64,000 nucleotides of DNA from Gymnopilus junonius. Taxonomy: Eukaryota; Basidiomycota; Agaricomycetes; Agaricales; Galerinaceae. Positions 61,154 through 64,000 of this stretch are shown here, in pieces (position 1 is the stretch's first letter; each line of letters opens with the position of its first letter). Under the pieces are notes generated by a model that ran no database searches, was not told the origin of the DNA, and saw nothing but the letters and a program-made list of their open reading frames with translations. The position numbers and the translations under genes were made by a program. The stretch lies in contig JADNYJ010000159.1 in assembly GCA_015501075.1 (NCBI GenBank), forward strand, positions 23,893 to 87,892, given 5' to 3'.

Positions 61154-61370
61154 TTAGGGTTAGGGTGGTGGTGGTATTCCTGCACTGAAGGCCGGGGGAC
61201 GCTGTGGATAACAGGGAAATTGGGGGACAATCTCCATCCTGTTTCGCCTTTATAAGGCTCTTCAGATCCTACAGCTTTCACTGTAAAGTCAATATCCGAT
61301 GCGATTTACTTACGAAATCCGGTTGGAATTAATCAGCGGCTGAGAAATTCGATTACTCAGACCGAGGCGG

Positions 61371-61530
61371 GCTCAGTCAGCGCCCGAAGGGCTGACTGAG
61401 CGCACCGAGGTACGATGAGCAATCGACTTACACTGGGTAGACTCGTCACTTGAGTCCGTCCGGCGTAGGCCGAGAAATTCAAGCGGCGCTTGATCTGCTT
61501 AGGTAACGGGGCTAGGCCCGTTACCTAAGC
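61371..61530. repeat. Two perfect hairpins in repeat unit 1
   Basis: Hairpin 1, 61371-61401: an 11-bp perfect stem GCTCAGTCAGC / GCTGACTGAGC with a 9-nt loop. Hairpin 2, 61497-61530: a 14-bp perfect stem GCTTAGGTAACGGG / CCCGTTACCTAAGC with a 6-nt loop. They lie 95 bp apart. Confidence 0.85.
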
Positions 61531-62030
61531 TGGTCACGAGGACTTCTATTTTAGAAGAAACATGTGAGCAAACTAAATATAGTACTGTCACGTGCCTAAT
61601 GGACTTAGGACTTTTCGTCACTATTTAGCTAGATTAGCTTAGCTTGAGAGATAATTTGTGTCAGCTATTCTCAGGTATTCTATCATTACAATAGATGGTT
61701 CGTACGGTTAGGGTTAGGGTGGTTAGGTGATCTCTGCGACTGAACCGCCTACACCAACGTGGGAATTAATTAACTTTCGCCATTTTTATGGCTCTTCAGG
61801 TCCTGTCTTTTACAAAGGTATTGTTAGGGTGGTGGTGTTTCTGCAACTGAAGGCCGGGGGGCTGTTACGGACAAGTGGGAACTTGGGGGACAAATTCCAT
61901 CCACTTTCGCCTTTTTAAAGGCTCTTCAGGTCCTACAGCGATCACGCTGAGTTAATATCTGGGCGATTTACTTACGAAATCCGCCAGGATTAATAATCCT
62001 ACAAGGATTCGATTACTCAGACCGAGGCGG

Positions 62031-62192
62031 GCTCAGTCAGCACCGAAGGGGCTGACTGAGCACACCGGGGTACGATGAGCAATCGACTTTACCCGGGTCG
62101 AAGAGTCACTCGACTCCGTCCGGCGTTGGCCGAGAAATTTCAAGCGCCGCCTTGATCTGCTTAGGTAACGGGTCTAGGCCCGTTACCTAAGC
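62031..62192. repeat. The same two hairpins in repeat unit 2
   Basis: Hairpin 1, 62031-62061, has identical 11-bp arms and a differing loop; hairpin 2, 62159-62192, has identical 14-bp arms and a loop changed from GCTAGG to TCTAGG. The arms are unchanged between units although loops and flanks carry substitutions and indels. Confidence 0.85.
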
Positions 62193-62384
62193 TGGTCACG
62201 AGTAATTCTATTTTAAGAAGAACATGTGAGCAAACCATAAATAGTACTGTCACGTGCCTAATGACTTAGGACTTTTCGTGCTTTATGGCTAGATTAGGCT
62301 TAGCTTGAGGGATAAATTGTATCAGCTATCCTTGTGTATTCTATCATTACAATAGATGGTACGTACGGTTGGGTTCGGTTAGGG

Positions 62385-63410
62385 TGAAGCTTCTAACAAG
62401 GCTTTCGAACGCTCTGGCCTTAGGCCAGCAGTGAATCCAAGCACCGACCACACATAACCGTGGATAAATTAATCATAACTGGTTTAACGCCAGTAAATAG
62501 TTCTACGCATAGTGTCAAAATGACCGCTCTTAGTCTGTTTACAGATTCTGGCATCGATATCGACCGGTAATTGGTTTTCCATGCACGACAGACGAATCTG
62601 TCTCCCAAATATAGGTCGGGTGCGCATCGATGTTAAAGCGTATCGGGTGCGTGGGTATGATCCCTTTCCGTCGAGTGCGAGTGCTTAAGTTGGGCCCCCG
62701 TAGGGTACTTGCCGTACATCCAGACCGTCCAAGACATCCGCAAACATCTCTTTCGATGGGACACGTACACTCCCGGGACAATTCATACGAGGTTTTATCA
62801 ATGGTCGGGAAACAAATCCCTCCCTCAATATATATTGTCGCCGCACTAGCGCTTTAAGCCACACGGGCTGAATCCGATACTACCAAGCTTTTAATCTCAA
62901 CGTCTATTTGTGCGCCTCTACCAAAAGAGGCATTGGGCGGGCATAAGCGGATGAGTGTTGGTGTAACTGTAACGTTCCAAACTTCTCTCGTCTATCTCAG
63001 GGACCGAAGTACTCAAGAGCTAATAACGAGTGCATCGCAGATTCAGACATATTAACGATGGATTTAATGCCCCGAAGGGACTCCAGTCTGCGCCGACCTT
63101 CCAAGATCCGACTCCCAGGCCTCGCCCAGCGCCTCGCCAATTAAGACTACTACACCGAGCTACTACTCCAGAAGACATCAACAAGGCGTCCAGGAATTGG
63201 TAGGTACCATCCGCTCGAAAGCGTTTGTTTTATATGTCCGAACGACAAGAGGGATCCTGTTCAGCGCCTATAGGGCGCTTATTAAGCAATCCAACAATGC
63301 AGCAGCGAGTCCGCCAAATTTGGGTTTTAGCAATCACGCTAGCGCCGAAGCTCCCCTTTTAAGGCATCATACAAGCCGTCCGCCTACATTAGAACGTCGC
63401 CAAGTGGCAA
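62385..63410. other. Between the subtelomeric repeat and the edge ORF, no feature recognised
   Basis: Unique-looking sequence with short frames on both strands, none with a domain. It is the 3' flank of the minus-strand ORF at 63411. Confidence 0.45.
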
Positions 63411-64000
63411 TTATGCGTTGTCTAGGTAGAACTGTGGTCCTGCTGTCCACTCCATATCCATTTCATCATGGATTCGATCGAGACGAGCCGCCCGTTGATC
63501 CTCTTCCTCTTCAGAGGACGGGTCGGACATTTCAGTGTCGTCATCGTCAAGGGGTGGACCCTTTTGGACCAGTTCCGAAGCATCTACCTCGAACTGATGT
63601 AAAACGGTCTTTTTCCAAAGACTAGTTAAATCGAATAGATTGCGGGTTCGTTTCCGCGAAACTATCATTCGACGATTGGTAATATTGATCTTTCTGATAT
63701 CCGGCAACTCTTCAAGTCCTTTAGAAGTGCGCATCCGAGTCAAAAGGCTCGAATGGACCTCAGATAGTCCTTGCCATCCACCGTCTACCAGCGGGTACTC
63801 AGGATTAACCTTTCCCCTACCTGCTGATTCCTGATTAGAATCAGCATATTTGTGCCAATATTGTAGAACCGTTTCACCAAGTTTACTGGCGGAAAAGTAA
63901 TTCCATGCAGTGTTATACTCGGTTTTCAGAACCAGAACGTCATCGTGCTCTGGCTTGTCTGTAGCTTCAGAAAGCCTTTTCTCCCAGCGTTCTGAGATGT
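63411..64000 (-). CDS. C-terminal part of an unidentified protein, runs off the window
   Basis: A single minus-strand frame is open from the window edge to TAA at 63411-63413, 195 codons. It includes SERWEKRLSEATDKPEHDDV, KTEYNTAWNYFSASKLGE, then VHSSLLTRMRTSKGLEELPD and NRRMIVSRKRTRNLFDL, and ends in an acidic run (DDDDTEMSDPSSEEEEDQRA) and a short tail. No intron is needed. I do not recognise the family. Its position beside telomere-type repeats raises the possibility of a subtelomeric gene (for instance a telomere-linked helicase-type protein) or of a DNA-transposon protein, but no motif of either is seen in this part. The N-terminal part lies outside the window. Confidence 0.55.
   Translation of the reverse strand, partial: ISERWEKRLSEATDKPEHDDVLVLKTEYNTAWNYFSASKLGETVLQYWHKYADSNQESAGRGKVNPEYPLVDGGWQGLSEVHSSLLTRMRTSKGLEELPDIRKINITNRRMIVSRKRTRNLFDLTSLWKKTVLHQFEVDASELVQKGPPLDDDDTEMSDPSSEEEEDQRAARLDRIHDEMDMEWTAGPQFYLDNA

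Larger units (their letters stand above)
61154..62384 (+). repeat. Subtelomeric tandem repeat with interstitial TTAGGG junctions
   Basis: TTAGGG motifs at 61154-61165 (two copies), 61708-61719 (two copies), 61824-61829 and 62379-62384 separate repeat units. Unit 1 (61166-61707) and unit 2 (61830-62370) are highly similar along their length (about 540 bp each). The 105-bp piece 61720-61823 is a truncated unit resembling the first 120 bp. All TTAGGG motifs are in the same orientation, that of a right-hand chromosome end. The differences between units are mostly single-base indels. This looks like a subtelomere-associated repeat family with short telomere tracts at the joints; no coding frame is seen. 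Confidence 0.8.

Noticed and set aside
63630..63660. A GGGTTCGTTTCC B-box-like match
   Set aside because: It lies inside the edge ORF, and no tRNA cloverleaf can be drawn around it.
1..64000. A biosynthetic or defence gene cluster
   Set aside because: The recognised genes (GST, PPOx-like, transporter, MADS-box, MPDU1, GLTP, Zn2Cys6) lack a core synthase or shared theme and are separated by long gene-poor stretches.

Overview
The window looks like a fungal nuclear genome, most likely an agaricomycete (Basidiomycota). Genes are cut by many GT-AG introns of about 50-75 nt with very short exons, and TTAGGG telomere-type repeats lie near the right end. Several families are typical of basidiomycetes: an etherase-like GST pair, an F-box relic, a polytopic membrane protein with a WRC..VW motif, a secreted ricin-B lectin-like protein, and a long BTB protein. 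I see no prokaryotic operon, CRISPR array, rRNA or convincing tRNA. The species is not determinable from what I can see.

Left part (1-17 kb): two tandem GST genes on the minus strand, the left one carrying two 1-nt frameshifts; relic-rich sequence; a decayed F-box/LRR-like gene; an intact six-exon membrane protein of 324 aa; a relic-looking 12-14 kb stretch; a secreted two-domain lectin-like protein; and a flavin-binding PPOx-type protein. Middle (17-42 kb): a 26-exon sugar transporter of the lactose-permease/hexose type that threads perfectly into 524 aa; diverged tandem repeats; two small secreted cysteine-containing proteins; a MEF2/Rlm1-type MADS-box regulator; an RCR-like single-pass membrane protein; an MPDU1 homologue; and a protein with four repeated zinc-finger-like modules. 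Right part (42-64 kb): a glycolipid transfer protein; a Zn2Cys6 transcription factor; a 1.5-kb tandem segmental duplication; a heavily decayed BTB gene that stops at a TTAGGG junction; a subtelomeric repeat array with hairpins; and an unidentified ORF running off the right edge.

Two themes recur. First, at least seven genes read correctly only if a single base is added to, or removed from, a short homopolymer, nearly always a contraction, while six other genes thread perfectly through up to 26 exons. This suggests consensus errors in a long-read draft, overlaid on some genuine pseudogenes (BTB, F-box). Second, three introns use GC rather than GT donors, each with the sequence GCAAGT, in otherwise intact genes.

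The genes are not an evident metabolic cluster. They are housekeeping functions (MPDU1, GLTP), regulators (MADS-box, Zn2Cys6), detoxification (GST, PPOx), secreted proteins and subtelomeric debris. I did not find a coherent novel system; the subtelomeric hairpin array, the GC-AG/micro-exon architecture and the four-module zinc-finger-like protein are the most unusual signals.
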